From Rhodosporidiobolus odoratus (taxonomy: Eukaryota; Basidiomycota; Microbotryomycetes; Sporidiobolales; Sporidiobolaceae), in the NCBI GenBank assembly GCA_034387635.1, contig JAOANU010000002.1, positions 186,001 to 250,000 of the forward strand: a DNA stretch of 64,000 nucleotides, read 5' to 3'. Each line of letters opens with the position of its first letter. Positions within the stretch are counted from its first letter, which is position 1. Below the pieces are notes generated by a model. The model made no database searches, had not been told where the DNA came from, and saw only the letters and a program-made list of their open reading frames with translations. Shown piece by piece: positions 34,052 to 44,258 of this stretch. The position numbers and the translations under genes are program-made.

Positions 34052-34677
34052 GACGAGCGGTTGAGGCGCCGTGCTAGCGGGAGCACAGTGGTGATAGAGA
34101 AGAACAGAAGATAGGTCCCAGCGGCGCGTGTGGAAGCCTGCGATATGGCAGTCAGCGGGACGATAGAAAGGCCGCCGGCGAAGATTGCGGACGCGAACAA
34201 GTAGTCACTCCGCGGGGAGACTTCCGGCCTTGCGGGGTAAAGGTACAATCGGCAGCCGCTTCTCTAGGCGCAATCACATCGTTCCCTGCCCAGAGCAGAG
34301 GTGGGCGGCCGTGAGCGAGGTGGGCGGCGGCGGAGGAAGCATAATGGAAGCTGTGAGAGGGAGATGCAATCGGGGCAGGCAGAGCTAATAGACGCGCCTT
34401 ATCTAGCTCTGGAATTTGCCCTCAAGCCGAGCCATGTATGCAGCGCAGGAGAAAGCCCGGGCGGGTGCTCGCAGCAGAGGAGGCTGCATGAGATGGTCGG
34501 GAAGGAGCAGGAGGAACCGATGAAAATCTGAAGCAGGGTTGTGCTGCTTGAAGCGCTGGGAACAGAAGTCTTGTCGCCAGTACGTAAGCGCCTGTAACAG
34601 TGAGCAGCTGCACCATACTGCCCAGACACTGATGGAGGGCTAATTGCATGAAAGGGTTACGTAACTCTCCCTCGTCA
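34052..34677. other. intergenic, NCS1 promoter region
   Basis: About 625 bases upstream of the permease and downstream of the zinc-cluster gene. It contains several GATAG/GATAA-type motifs, possible sites for nitrogen-regulatory GATA factors, but such motifs are common by chance. Confidence 0.4.
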
Positions 34678-37600
34678 TCACCAACTCGACAGGCCCCAGC
34701 CCGAACTAGGGCTTCCGTCGCTGCCTCCCCACTTCAACCCGTCGTCGAGCACATTGAGCCAGCCGTCCAGCTCGGGCATGCCAAACGCGTCAAAGGCGAG
34801 GGTATCGATAGAGGCGAAGTCGGTTGGCGCTTCCGGCATTGGCCAAGACCCCTCGCCGTTGGCGCTGGCGGTGATGCCTACTGCTCCTCCTGCCAGCGAC
34901 GCGAGGGCGTTCAGGCCGTCGAGAGGGTCTGCGCCACTGAACGGCGGGAGGTAAATAGTCGGAGCGGGAAGCGGCTGTCGCCTCAACGCTGCCACCACTT
35001 CGCTGTAGTCCTCTCCTCCGCCGCTTTCGCCCTGCATCGCCGCTTCGAGGCGCTCTGATGCGCTGTTTGCTCGAGTCAGTGCCGCTTCGGCAATTGGCCA
35101 CCCGAAGGAGGAATGGGCATTTTCGATAGACAGGCAAAGCTGAGCGAGGAGGTGAACCGCAGGCGAAGTATACGATGTGGGCGTGGGAGGCTGGTGGAAA
35201 GGCATAGAGGGGTTGGCGGTCGGCGGAGGGGTACCGTGCTTGGCCGAGATGGCAGCGAGAGAGAGACGGATAAGGGAGGAAAGGACGGAGGAGAGAATGT
35301 GCGACGAGTCTGCAAACAAAGGCGTAAGCAGGCGAGACTGAACCGAGACGGAGCCAGAGTACTGCGTACAGCAAAGCCAAAATTGCTGGCCATTGAATGC
35401 ATCGTCCGACAGCGTCGCTGAGTACTTGACGAGGTCGGCGAAGATCTCGAGGGTATTGCCATCTGGAAGGAAGCTATTCCCCAAGCCGATCCGAATCTCG
35501 ATGCTCACGCGCCGGATCATGCATCGAAGCGCCAGAAGCGCAAAGCAGAAAGCATCTGGGGGAAAAGATGGGTTAGTCAGAAAGGACACAGCGTGAGTAA
35601 GAGAATGGCAAGCGTACCCATTCCAGGCGGCCGCCGTGACATCTCAAAGAAAGGTCGGGCTCCTTCTTTCAAGGTGTTGAGCTCCTGCTCGAGGAAGTCG
35701 CAGGCGTCCACTCTCGAAGCCGATCCGTACTTCTCAAGTAAGCTGACCTCGCTTTGCAGACGAGTGACGATAACAGCGAGGCGACAGGAGTAGGCGAAAG
35801 CGACAGACCCGGTGCCGGTATCGGGGGCATCACCAGGTGAGGGGAAAGGCGGAAGCGGGACGTTGGTGTTGCCCGCCTGTATATGCGAGGGTCGAGAGCT
35901 GAGGAAAGAAGACCTGAAAGAAGCGAAATAGACATCAGTACGAGCGGACAATGTGATGACTCAATGTGTGAGGCGTTCCGTGCTTTTTTTGTAGAGCATG
36001 ATGAAAGGTTGTCAGAGCGAACGACCTACCAAGCGTCATGTATTCGCAAGGTCCACCAGATCCGTTCCCGAAGCGACTTCTCCCACTCGGGTATAGCCCA
36101 CGCTTGACAGTCGACATGTAGACTGCCAAAAAGATATAGTTGAACGCTTCCGAAGGTGAATAAAGGGAAGTCCGCACTCACCCTAGAAGCTGAGCGTGAG
36201 CGATAGCCTGAGTAAGGGCTCGTGAGCGAGGTTGCATGCTGAGATTGAGGGGACCGGCGCACCTTGGCCAGAAGGGGATAGTCGTTTCGCGGATCCAGGT
36301 TATTGTCCAATTCCACCACCGCTGCCGCCAACGACGATAGCTTCGGCACCTCGAGCATCTTTTCCGCCAGCCTTTCCTGCTTCAAACTCGCCCATGCGAA
36401 CGCTGCTGCTTTTCGATGTTCGGGATAGTAAGACAAAGCTGCAGCGAGAAGAAGGGCGCGAAGACCGGGTGCCAGGGAGTCGAGCGGATGTGCGGGCGAG
36501 ACGGGGAGGATGGGAAAAGCGGGGTGCAGATGACGAAGGTAGTGGTCGAGGATAGTTTCTTCGGAGAGTGTGGAAGCGGAGTAGGCTAGAAACCAGCGAA
36601 GTTGGCGCAGGGCGCAGTGCTGATAGTCGTCCGTAGAGAGACGGTCTGCGAAGGGATTACATGTGAGGACCATGGCGATAGCAAGGATCAATGCGAGAAG
36701 GGCAACTTACGGGCAGGACGGGCGTGGAAGAGAATGAATTGGCTACGATTTCGATCCGAAGAGATCTGGCGAGAAGACCCGACCGTCCGATACGTGAGCA
36801 GATCGTCCGTCAAGGTCGCGGTTACTGCACAAGGCTCGACACCTGGCGGAAGATCCCGATCGAGCGAAACGAGCGTGCTTGAAGCGGAAGAAGATGTTGA
36901 CCTCTTTGATGCCGGTCTGTCCTGATTCGCGAGCGTTTCGTCTCGGGGTCGTTTCGCAGGTGCGAGAAATAGCGTCCCTGGTACTGGAGCGGGTGCGCTC
37001 GGAAGATAAGAGGTTGCTGTACGGGGTAATGGGAAGAGAGGTTGGGTCGTCGGTGAAATTGTAGCCGAAGCCGCAGGCGGGCTAGTGTATAGATTGCAGG
37101 TTATACCCATGGGCGAGACTGAGGTAGGCGCTCCGACAGCAGACGATGTCGAAGCGATAGACGGAGGAAAGGCGGAAGGTGGGTTTGAGGGCGGCGGGTT
37201 CCCATGTGAAGGCGCGGCGGTGGCAGAGGGCTCTTTCTTTGGACGGACGGGCGGCGGAAGCAGGAAGGTACACTGTCTACCAGTCTGCCTACGGGTGATA
37301 AGGAGGGTCAGTGAGACGGGTGCAGAGTGATTCAAGGAAAAAAGAAAAACCCACTTGCACTCGACGCAAGGCTCGCCTTCCGTCATTATTGCGCATCGGT
37401 TCTTCCGCTTCCTGCATCCGTCACATGGTCTGACCTTCTTGCTCTGCGGATTGGGAAAGACTATCAGCTGTCAGATCGAGCGGGAGTGAGTCGGGAAGAG
37501 GAGCTCACCCTGAACGGCCTCTGTCCCACTACGCTGTCCGCTGTCGCCGGAACTCCTGCATCGCTCGTACTTGCTTGCCGGGCATCCTGAGCTGGACGCT

Positions 37601-37721
37601 CGGGCTGCTGCTTGTTCTGAGTCGAATAAGCCGGCGGAAGTCGAACGTTTGATAAGGTTGATGCTGAGGGTGGAGGACGCGGATGACCGCTTGAGCTCGC
37701 AGCTACTAGGCCACCAGACAT
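34678..37721 (-). CDS. Zn(II)2Cys6 transcription factor, candidate cluster regulator
   Basis: Exon 1 (ATG at 37721) is a Ser/Pro/Gln-rich leader. An intron at about 37507-37444 joins RPFR to SKKVRPCDGCRKRKNRC; a second intron splits the last part of the cluster (..PCVECK and QTGRQC), giving C-x2-C-x6-C-x8-C-x2-C-x6-C. A Pro/Ser-rich linker of about 200 residues follows, then the fungal_trans-type helical domain: ETILDHYLRHLHPAFPIL, AAALSYYPEHRKAAAF, WAIPEWEKSLRERIWW. The C-terminus, rich in Asp, Gly and Ser, ends GWGLSSW. It sits between the permease and aldolase genes and is the obvious candidate for local control; CGG triplets occur in the duplicated promoters nearby. Ligand and targets are unknown. 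Confidence 0.87.
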
Positions 37722-38070
37722 CGTGATCGATGTGGGCAGGCTATCTGAGCGAGTCGACGAGTGCTGAAGAAGAAGAGACCAGCCGGCACCGTAGGCGGAG
37801 TCACGTACAGAACAACTCGCCAGCTGAGACGAGACAGCCCTAGCACGCACGTCCTTACTACGATGAATCAGCCTTATCGCCACACCCTCTCGCCAATCAG
37901 AGGTCACTGAGTTGAGCGAGGAAATGAAGAAAATGCAACACAGAAAGCAGCGAAGGGTAATCATCACGACAATTGACCAGGTATGCGAGACGAAATGTAG
38001 GAATGCATGCATCTGTACAACCGGAGAAAAGGAGAACGAACGACAACGAAGAAGTGGAAGAAAAGCCAGT
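37722..38070. other. intergenic, regulator promoter
   Basis: About 350 bases between the zinc-cluster gene start and the aldolase stop. No additional gene seen. Confidence 0.4.
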
Positions 38071-39381
38071 TCACTTGAGGAAATGCGGACGTTCCTCGCA
38101 AAGCAAGTTGAACTCAGGCATGAAGTTGGCAAGCAGGTTGCTCGGGTTCTGCAAGGTGGCGGCGGTAAAGGCAGCGTCCTAATGATCGATCGAAATAAGG
38201 TGAGTATCGGCACGGAGCAAAGACTGCAAAGGAACAGAAAAGCACACCTCGTTGTCAATCACATTCTTCTTCAGCCCGTTCGCACATGCTGCTTCCACCT
38301 GTAGTTGTACGCGGCACTGGCGATCGAGAGCCGAGTAATAGTAGACGCATTCATCGACAGTTGACCCCATCGTGAGAAGGCCGTGATTCTGCAGGATGGC
38401 GACCATGTTCTGCAGGAAGCAATAATGTCAGCGTCAGCGTCAGGTGATTAGAAACTTCCGATGTAGCAGAGAGAGAAATAGAAGAGGGAGATAACCCAAG
38501 AAAGAAGGCGGACGGAAAGTCGAACAGTGGGTACTGAAGAAAAAGGACGGAAACGCACCTTCGGCCCGAGCGCCTTAGCAATGTTCTCGCCTTCTGCCTG
38601 AGCCAAAACAATCCCACCGAAGCTCTTGTACACCGCCTGGTTGTCGTAGAAAAGGCAGGCATCCTGAGTGAGGATGTCGACCGGCTTTCCGAATACCGAC
38701 CATGCCTTGCCGTGCAGCGAATGGCAGTGGGCGATAGAATTGACTTCTGGACGCTCCTTGTGAATTGCGGAGTGGATGTGGAAGCCGGCGGTGTTGATGG
38801 GAAGTTGAGCTCCTTCCGAAGAGACATATCCGTCGGGGGTAACAAGGCAGAGCTTCGAAACGGTGATGGACGAGAAGTGGACGGCGAAAGGATTCATCCA
38901 GTACTGTCAAGTCAGATAGTGTCAGCAACATACTTGCGATGAGGGGCTGTCGGGAAATAGGCAAGCTGTCGAAAGGCAGGAGAGGGAGAGAAAAAAAGAA
39001 AGGAACATACGTGGTCGGACTTGACAGGATCGCGCACGGTGATGTGACCAGAAACTCCCTCACCATAGCCAAGCTTGCCCCAGTACTGGAAAGCCGCAGC
39101 AAGGTGCTCCTGCTCGCAGAGAAGAGACACCGATAAGCTCAATCGCGTGGACGAGGAAAAGGTAGACGCACCTTGACCCATTGCCTCTTCGCATACAGAT
39201 CACCACCAAAGTCGGGAACTGTGTGTAGTTGGATTGTTCCTTCCTTGTTACCACGCCAGGTGCGGGCCAGCGGGTCGGAGGAAAGACCGTCCACGCTTTG
39301 CTTGAAAGGCTGGGTAGGCTTGAGAACCTGGACGGGAGCGGCGGTGGTAACGGGCTGAGGGTCGATAGCGATGGGAGCCAT
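38071..39381 (-). CDS. Class II aldolase/adducin-domain protein
   Basis: Zinc aldolase fold of the fuculose-phosphate aldolase/adducin head family. After the leader (MAPIAIDPQPVTTAAPV..) come LAAAFQYWGKLGYGEGVSGHITVRDP, trimmed here to its key GxxGHIxxRDP; a KLCLVTPDGYV block; FHIHSAIHKERPEVNSIAH with the two metal-type His positions CHS and HIH; and ILQNHGLLTMGSTVDEC, with the third His. The last intron (about 38202-38125) joins NVIDNE to DAAFTAATLQNP; the protein ends EERPHFLK. Fungal members are mostly uncharacterised aldolases, epimerases or decarboxylases. Its start lies only 26 bases from the edge of the first copy of the duplicated promoter, so it probably shares control with the racemase, carbamoylase and oxidase genes. 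Confidence 0.85.
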
Positions 39382-39406
39382 AATGTGTCGAGGTGTGCAG
39401 CAGACG

Positions 39407-39744
39407 GGAAGCAGGTCGTCGGGCCGTGAGCGAAAGAGGTTTCGAGAGTAGACGGACAGCTAGCGACGGATGTGAAGCGGCGAGGGAGAGATTGCCCAGC
39501 GGCCGGCGGGTGAGCGGCGTCGCCGCGTCGGAAGGGAAGTGAGATCTGAGATCTGAGACCTGCGGAGGAGGATGGCCGCCGGCGGACGATAATCAGCGAA
39601 GCCGTGAACGGGCTCTGAGGATCTGCAGCAGCATCAGGTCAGTCTGTACCGTCGCAGATACAGCAGAGAATGGCTCCTACTCACCCTCATGCCCTCCCGT
39701 CGCCCGTCATCGGTTGGTCCTTTTCTCCTCGTGCTTCCCCGGCT
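39407..39744 (+). repeat. Direct repeat copy 1 (duplicated promoter with stranded oxidase exon 1)
   Basis: Nearly identical to 43914-44258. Over the central block of some 285 bases I see one substitution (GGTGAGCGG here, GGTAAGCGG in copy 2); the outer 25-30 bases are more diverged and have small indels. It contains AGATCTG in tandem, the palindrome CCGCCGGCGG (39576-39585) and a GATAA (39588-39592). At 39670-39712 it holds an ATG and 14 codons identical to the first exon of the D-amino-acid oxidase, followed by the same GTTGGT donor; here no oxidase follows. Confidence 0.95.
39670..39712 (+). pseudogene. Stranded copy of D-amino-acid oxidase exon 1
   Basis: Forty-three bases identical to 44184-44226, which encode the oxidase N-terminus up to the first base of the Rossmann Val codon. 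Downstream sequence departs from the oxidase intron after 39744 and leads into the racemase leader, so this exon has no partner. It could still be transcribed as part of the racemase 5' leader. Confidence 0.8.
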
Positions 39745-40101
39745 GAACAGCGAACATCAGTGAGCCCTATCCTCCGTACCCTCCCTCCAGCAACGGCATT
39801 CCCGAAGGGTGCTGATAGAGCGAGAGGAGCAACTATCCTCGCTTAATCACCCAGCATTATGGCTCTCCGTGACGCGGACACGGCGGTATACTGCTACTCA
39901 GCGCCGGAGAAGCGGGACCAGCTGTTCTTCTCACCGCGGCGAGTTCAGCCGCGATACTCAAGCCATGCAGGCTAGCGCTGAGCACACTTACCTCACTATG
40001 AGCTCAAGATGGGACCCCATCGTGTAAGAAGAGTCTTGCTGACCGCAGTTCGACATTCTTTCCTTTTCCTGCCACACTCTCCCATGCAGCCACCTGCCGC
40101 C

Positions 40102-40894
40102 ATGTCTACCCGACTACTCATCATCAATCCAAACTCGACTGAGTCCATCACTGACGGTCTCCGTGCCGCCCTCGACCCTTACTGCCCTCCGGGCATGTCC
40201 CTCACCTATTTCACCGCACCTTCGCAAGCTCCGACCGGCATCAGCGACTTTCGCACAGGTATCCTCACGGCTGCGGTATGCTTTGAAGAGCTGGCGAAGA
40301 GTGGAGCGCTTGTGACGTATGACGGGTTTCTCGTATGCTGCTGTACGTTTCCTTTCCTTTTCTCCCTTCTGCACAACGCTTTCCTGCTCACACACGCTGA
40401 TTTCTCCGCCAGTCACCGACCACGCCCTACAACACATGATCCGGGAACACCTCGGCCCTACCTCCCCCAAGCCCTGCATCGGCATGTTCGAAGCCGGGTT
40501 GAGCAAAGCCCTCATGCTTTCCCGCAAATTTGGCATCTTGTCCACCGGCTTTGGGCCAAAACCTCTCCTAGCTAAGGGTGTCGCAAATTTCCTTGGTGGG
40601 CCGGCGAGCGAACGTTATGCGGGAGGGGTCACTAGCGGGATCAAGATTGAGGAGCTGCGACAGCCAGAAGAGCGGGAAAAGGTCGAGCGGTTGATGAAAG
40701 AGACGGCAGCGAAGGTGGCGCGGCTAGGGGCAGATTGCATTATCTTGGGGTGTGCGGGCATGGCTGGGATGGAATCGCTTGTTCAGGGAGGAGTGCGGGA
40801 AGCGGGACTGCCGGATGTGAGAGTGGTAGATGCGGCGGTTGCTGGGCTGGTCTTCTTGGCAGGAATGGTAGTCACCGACGTGTCCAAGGTGTAA
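40102..40894 (+). CDS. Asp/Glu/hydantoin racemase (DCG1-like)
   Basis: Cofactor-independent two-cysteine racemase. The start STRLLIINPNSTESI is the classic N-terminus of hydantoin racemases and yeast Dcg1. The first catalytic Cys lies in FLVCCFTDHAL, across an intron at about 40343-40413, and the second in IILGCAGM (about 40745). Other family blocks: PSQAPTGISDF, IGMFEAG, KFGILSTGFG. The length is about 240 residues. It would equilibrate D- and L-5-substituted hydantoins, or, like Dcg1, act on an allantoin-related compound. The start chosen is the ATG at 40102; an in-frame upstream exon with ATG at 39998 would add 12 residues. It is divergent from the aldolase. Confidence 0.88.
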
Positions 40895-41717
40895 GCTATA
40901 TGTATACGTACTCGCTTGTGCGAATCTGGCCATAGCGAGAGCACTAAGCTACCTTGAATTCCAAGTTGGGAAGGTCCGCCGGGCGAGGGAGGAAAACGAG
41001 AAATGGGGAGGGACGATGCTGGACACGTAGGAGGCTACCTGTCAGCGTGAAGTGATGGCAGAGAAGAGATATTGTCAGAGGAGACAGGGATAGGGAAACT
41101 GTAACTCACAGTGGACAGTACATTGTAACGAACAAGATCCCCCGCCGCGCACCTCCAACAGCACCCAGGCTTCGGCGGCTCCACCGTGGGAGACCTATAC
41201 GCAAAGGCGGAAAAGAGAACGCCCAGAAGAGGAGGAAGACAACCTGCACGATAAGACACGAGTGAGAAGAAGCATCATCAGAGGTGCGAGCAGGGAAGAA
41301 ACAGCGCACCTGGGCAGAAGGGGCTGCACACGGTAAGCAAGACTGAGCCAGAGGCGGTGAGTATACTCACTGGCAGCGGCAAGTGGATTGGCGAGAGGAA
41401 GGGGAATCAGCGAAGAGAAAGTGGGGGAAACAAAGCCGAGTCGGGTAAGTGCGGAGCAGGAGACAAGTGAGGTGTACAACTCGCGAAACGAGGACGGGTC
41501 GAGTCAGCTGCTGGCTATGACGTCACCGTAGCGCACAAAACGGCAGCTGAGAACGTTTCGCTTCTTGCTTCCCTTCTCCTCACTCGAGTTTCGACTTCCC
41601 CTCCCCCACCTCTCCCTCTCCACTTTCGACTATCCCCCCAGGCCTGGGTCTCCTCCATATCCACACTCTCTGAGCGCCATCAACACCCGCCCGCTATCTC
41701 CTTCATCAACTGTGCAG
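40895..41717. other. intergenic, possibly with a small minus-strand gene
   Basis: After the racemase stop. On the minus strand near 41480-41050 there are intron-like signals (GTGAGTATAC donor, CGTGCAG acceptor) that would join LPLANPLAAA to CLPPLLGVLFSAFAY, a hydrophobic stretch. No start or stop could be fixed and no family is recognised, so no gene is called. Confidence 0.3.
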
Positions 41718-42121
41718 GGAGGTCGAGCAGCGAATTGGAACGGAGAAAGTCAATCGGTGCGCCTTCATCTTCTCCTCTTCACTTTGGTGAAGACAGATGC
41801 TGATCCGGTTTGTGTGATTGCAGTGAAGTACCCGATCCACGACTACCGCCTCGTCGTTCGTTACCAGCGTTTCAAGCTTTTCCAACTTTGCTTCAACTCA
41901 GGTGCGCCTCTTTCGCTCTCTCGCTGCATTGACATGAGAGCTGACCACGGTTGACTTGAACAGTTTTGATACCGATTTGTCCGGCTGCAGAGCACATCGC
42001 CATCTTTTTTCCAGACCAAGATGGCAGGATCGTTGCTGTGCGTCTCGTCCCTCTCCTCTTGAAGCGAGTCTAGACAGAAGTTGACTGATTGTTGAGTCTG
42101 CAGCGTCCGCCATATAATTGA
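41718..42121 (+). CDS. Small spliced gene, unknown (5' end not found)
   Basis: Three or more exons joined by good introns: 41756-41823 (branch GATGCTGATCC, acceptor TTGCAG), 41901-41963 (CTGACC, TTGAACAG) and 42037-42103 (GTTGACTGATT, TCTGCAG). All phases agree on one frame containing ERRKSIVKYPIHDYRLVV, RYQRFKLFQLCFNS, then IPICPAAEHIAIFFPDQDGR and RPPYN before TGA. No ATG is in frame in the visible part, so a further 5' exon is missing. I do not recognise the family. It lies between the racemase and carbamoylase genes. Confidence 0.4.
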
Positions 42122-42405
42122 GGACCGCTGTCATTGCCGGTGTACTGGGAGGAGGTGGTGATGGGGTGAATACGGACCAAGCGGACTGGATGGAGAAGAG
42201 TCCCCATCCCACACGTAGCGTTGCTAGCTGTCGCTTCATAGCGGCTGAAACGCCGGGCTAGGGAGAGTCTGCCGTTTTATGGTCGGGCCATGATACGCTG
42301 TAGCGTTTGGCAGCATGACCATAGCGCAGTACAAAATAGCGATCAAACAATCATAGTGATGTAGAGGAAAAGATGTTAGCGTTGTGAACGACAGTCTACA
42401 ACCGA

Positions 42406-43877
42406 CTACACCTCCTCGCTGGGCTCCTCCGGCTCGATCACGCCCGCCCTCTCGCAGATAGGACCGTAATGTTCGATCCGCCTGTGCTTCTCGAACGCGA
42501 ACGTCTTGGTCTTACCCTGCTGGCAAGCGTCAAGGTCGATCTCGGCGACGATGAGCTCATCTTCTTCCGTCTTGTTCTCAGCGACGATGTGGCCTTCGGG
42601 ATCGACAATCATGGAGCCGGAGATAAGAGGATGAAGGCCGTCGTCAGCACCACAGCGGGCAGAAGTGATGAGGAAGGCTGCGAAATAAGGACGAGTCAGA
42701 CAAAACAAAGGCAAGTGTGTCAGTCTGCTGCGCTCTGAGGGTTTCGACGCCGGTGTAGAGACTGGATGCTACGGAGGATGGATGCACAGAGCAGGAATGT
42801 GAGACGGGAGAAAGCATACTTACTTGAATTGGTGTATGCATGAGCCTGACAAACAAGCTTGTGATGAAACATGGCGTCCTTGTAGGCGTCTTCCCGACTC
42901 ATAGATTCAGGGTCAATACCCCACAGCTGCGGCGCCCATGCCGTCGTGTTCTGTAGAGGAGAGCGCTCATCAGTGAGGCAGGCAAGGGGGAAAGGCGCAT
43001 CGAAAGAACGAACGTAGCCGATGCACATGATCTCCACGCCCTGGAGGCCGTACACCCTCCATCCTTCGGCCCATCGCCGATCGTTACAGATGAGTTGACC
43101 GACAATGGGGCTCTTCTCGCCGCCTACGACCTTCCTAAGCGAAGGGGCTCGGAAAGCGGTAAAGCCCAGATTGCCGGGCTTGAAATAGTCTGCGAAACGC
43201 CGTACACAGTCAGCGGCTGACACATTCGGAAAGGAAAGAAGAGGCGCGGGAGAAGCTGAAGCAGGGGACGAAGGACAATGTACTGTCAAAGAGGAGACAT
43301 ACATTTCTCGAGCTGATTGGTCACTCCTTCCTCCTTCGAGAACGGCTCAAAGGTTCCCGGAAGGTGGATCTTGCGGTATTTGCCGAACGTCTTGCCGCCT
43401 GATACCTGTGAGAATGAGGAAGAGGTAAGTAAGGCAAGTCAATAAGGGTTCCATCGGTCAAAGGACGACATGAGAGGTGCCACATCTATGGTAGACAGAG
43501 AGGCAGAATGGAGAGAGACTGTGACGTACGTAAGAAGCCGTGTTGTACCGCGTACCCTCTGTCGTCTCTTCACCATAGCCAATCGCTACGTCGACCCCAA
43601 GCTCCTTTGCCTTGTCGAAGAACGCCTTGACGCTCTCACACTGCGCGATTCCCTCCTCGGGCTCCTTCTCAAAGTATGAAGCGATCTCCTCCTTGTCTTC
43701 CATCCAGTATCGGGGGAAGAAGGTAGAAAAGGTCGTTTCGGGAAAGACGGCGAGTTTGACGCCCTTAGCGGCGGCTTGGTCAAGGAGGGCGTTCAGGCGA
43801 GAGATGATGGCGGCACGAGGGGTACCACGGTCTACGCGACCGACTTGAGCGGCAGCAACTCGCAGAGATCGGGGCAT
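42406..43877 (-). CDS. N-carbamoyl-D-amino-acid hydrolase (D-carbamoylase), nitrilase superfamily
   Basis: Removes the carbamoyl group from N-carbamoyl-D-amino acids, releasing CO2, ammonia and a D-amino acid. The catalytic triad is visible: Glu in AVFPETTFSTFFPR, Lys in GKYRKIHLPG and Cys in LICNDRRWAEGWR. Further D-carbamoylase-like blocks are YFKPGNLGFTAF, GLQGVEIMCIGYNT, MFHHKLVCQAHAY and HRRIEHYGPI. These resemble bacterial D-carbamoylases (ICNDRRWPE, HRQPQHYG) more than fungal Pyd3 beta-ureidopropionases, from memory of the families. An unusual insertion (RKVVGGEKSPIV) precedes the Cys motif. The start is the ATG at 43877 (PRSLRVAAAQVGRV). It diverges from the oxidase over repeat copy 2. 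Confidence 0.88.
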
Positions 43878-43913
43878 ATTGGGATGAGGATAGACGGGAT
43901 GAACGGACGAAGC

Positions 43914-44258
43914 GGAAGCAGGTCGTCGGGCAGGGATACGTGAGCGGAAGAGGTTCAGAGAGTAGACGGACAGCTAGCGACGGATGTGAAGCGGCGAGGG
44001 AGAGATTGCCCAGCGGCCGGCGGGTAAGCGGCGTCGCCGCGTCGGAAGGGAAGTGAGATCTGAGATCTGAGACCTGCGGAGGAGGATGGCCGCCGGCGGA
44101 CGATAATCAGCGAAGCCGTGAACGGGCTCTGAGGATCTGCAGCAGCATCAGGTCAGTCTGTACCGTCGCAGATACAGCAGAGAATGGCTCCTACTCACCC
44201 TCATGCCCTCCCGTCGCCCGTCATCGGTTGGTCCTTTTCTCCTCCTGCTTTCCCGGCT
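43914..44258 (+). repeat. Direct repeat copy 2 (carbamoylase/oxidase divergent promoter)
   Basis: Partner of 39407-39744. This copy is in its functional setting: the carbamoylase starts 37 bases to its left, and the oxidase first exon (44184-44226) and start of its first intron are inside it. The same AGATCTG tandem, CCGCCGGCGG palindrome (44090-44099) and GATAA (44102-44106) are present. Beyond the right edge the two copies are unrelated. Confidence 0.95.

Larger units (their letters stand above)
39382..40101. promoter_or_regulatory. Divergent promoter, aldolase / racemase (contains repeat copy 1)
   Basis: About 720 bases between divergent starts. The left half is copy 1 of the direct repeat. 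The right part holds a possible extra 5' exon of the racemase gene: ATG at 39998 (MSSRWDPI), intron 40022-40089 with TTGCTGACC, then PPAA in frame with the racemase ATG. Confidence 0.6.

Noticed and set aside
41035..41480. Possible minus-strand gene with a short hydrophobic segment, Pmp3-like at first glance
   Set aside because: The Pmp3 signature is not present, and neither start nor stop could be fixed.
42240..42400. tRNA-like or hairpin structure in the carbamoylase 3' region
   Set aside because: An ATGGTC/GACCAT inverted repeat is visible but no tRNA cloverleaf, A box or B box could be built.
42406..43877. Naming this gene beta-ureidopropionase (Pyd3) of uracil catabolism
   Set aside because: The nitrilase-fold motifs ICNDRRW, YFKPGNLGF and HRRIEHYG look like D-carbamoylase, and the oxidase and racemase neighbours fit that better; a phylogeny would be decisive.
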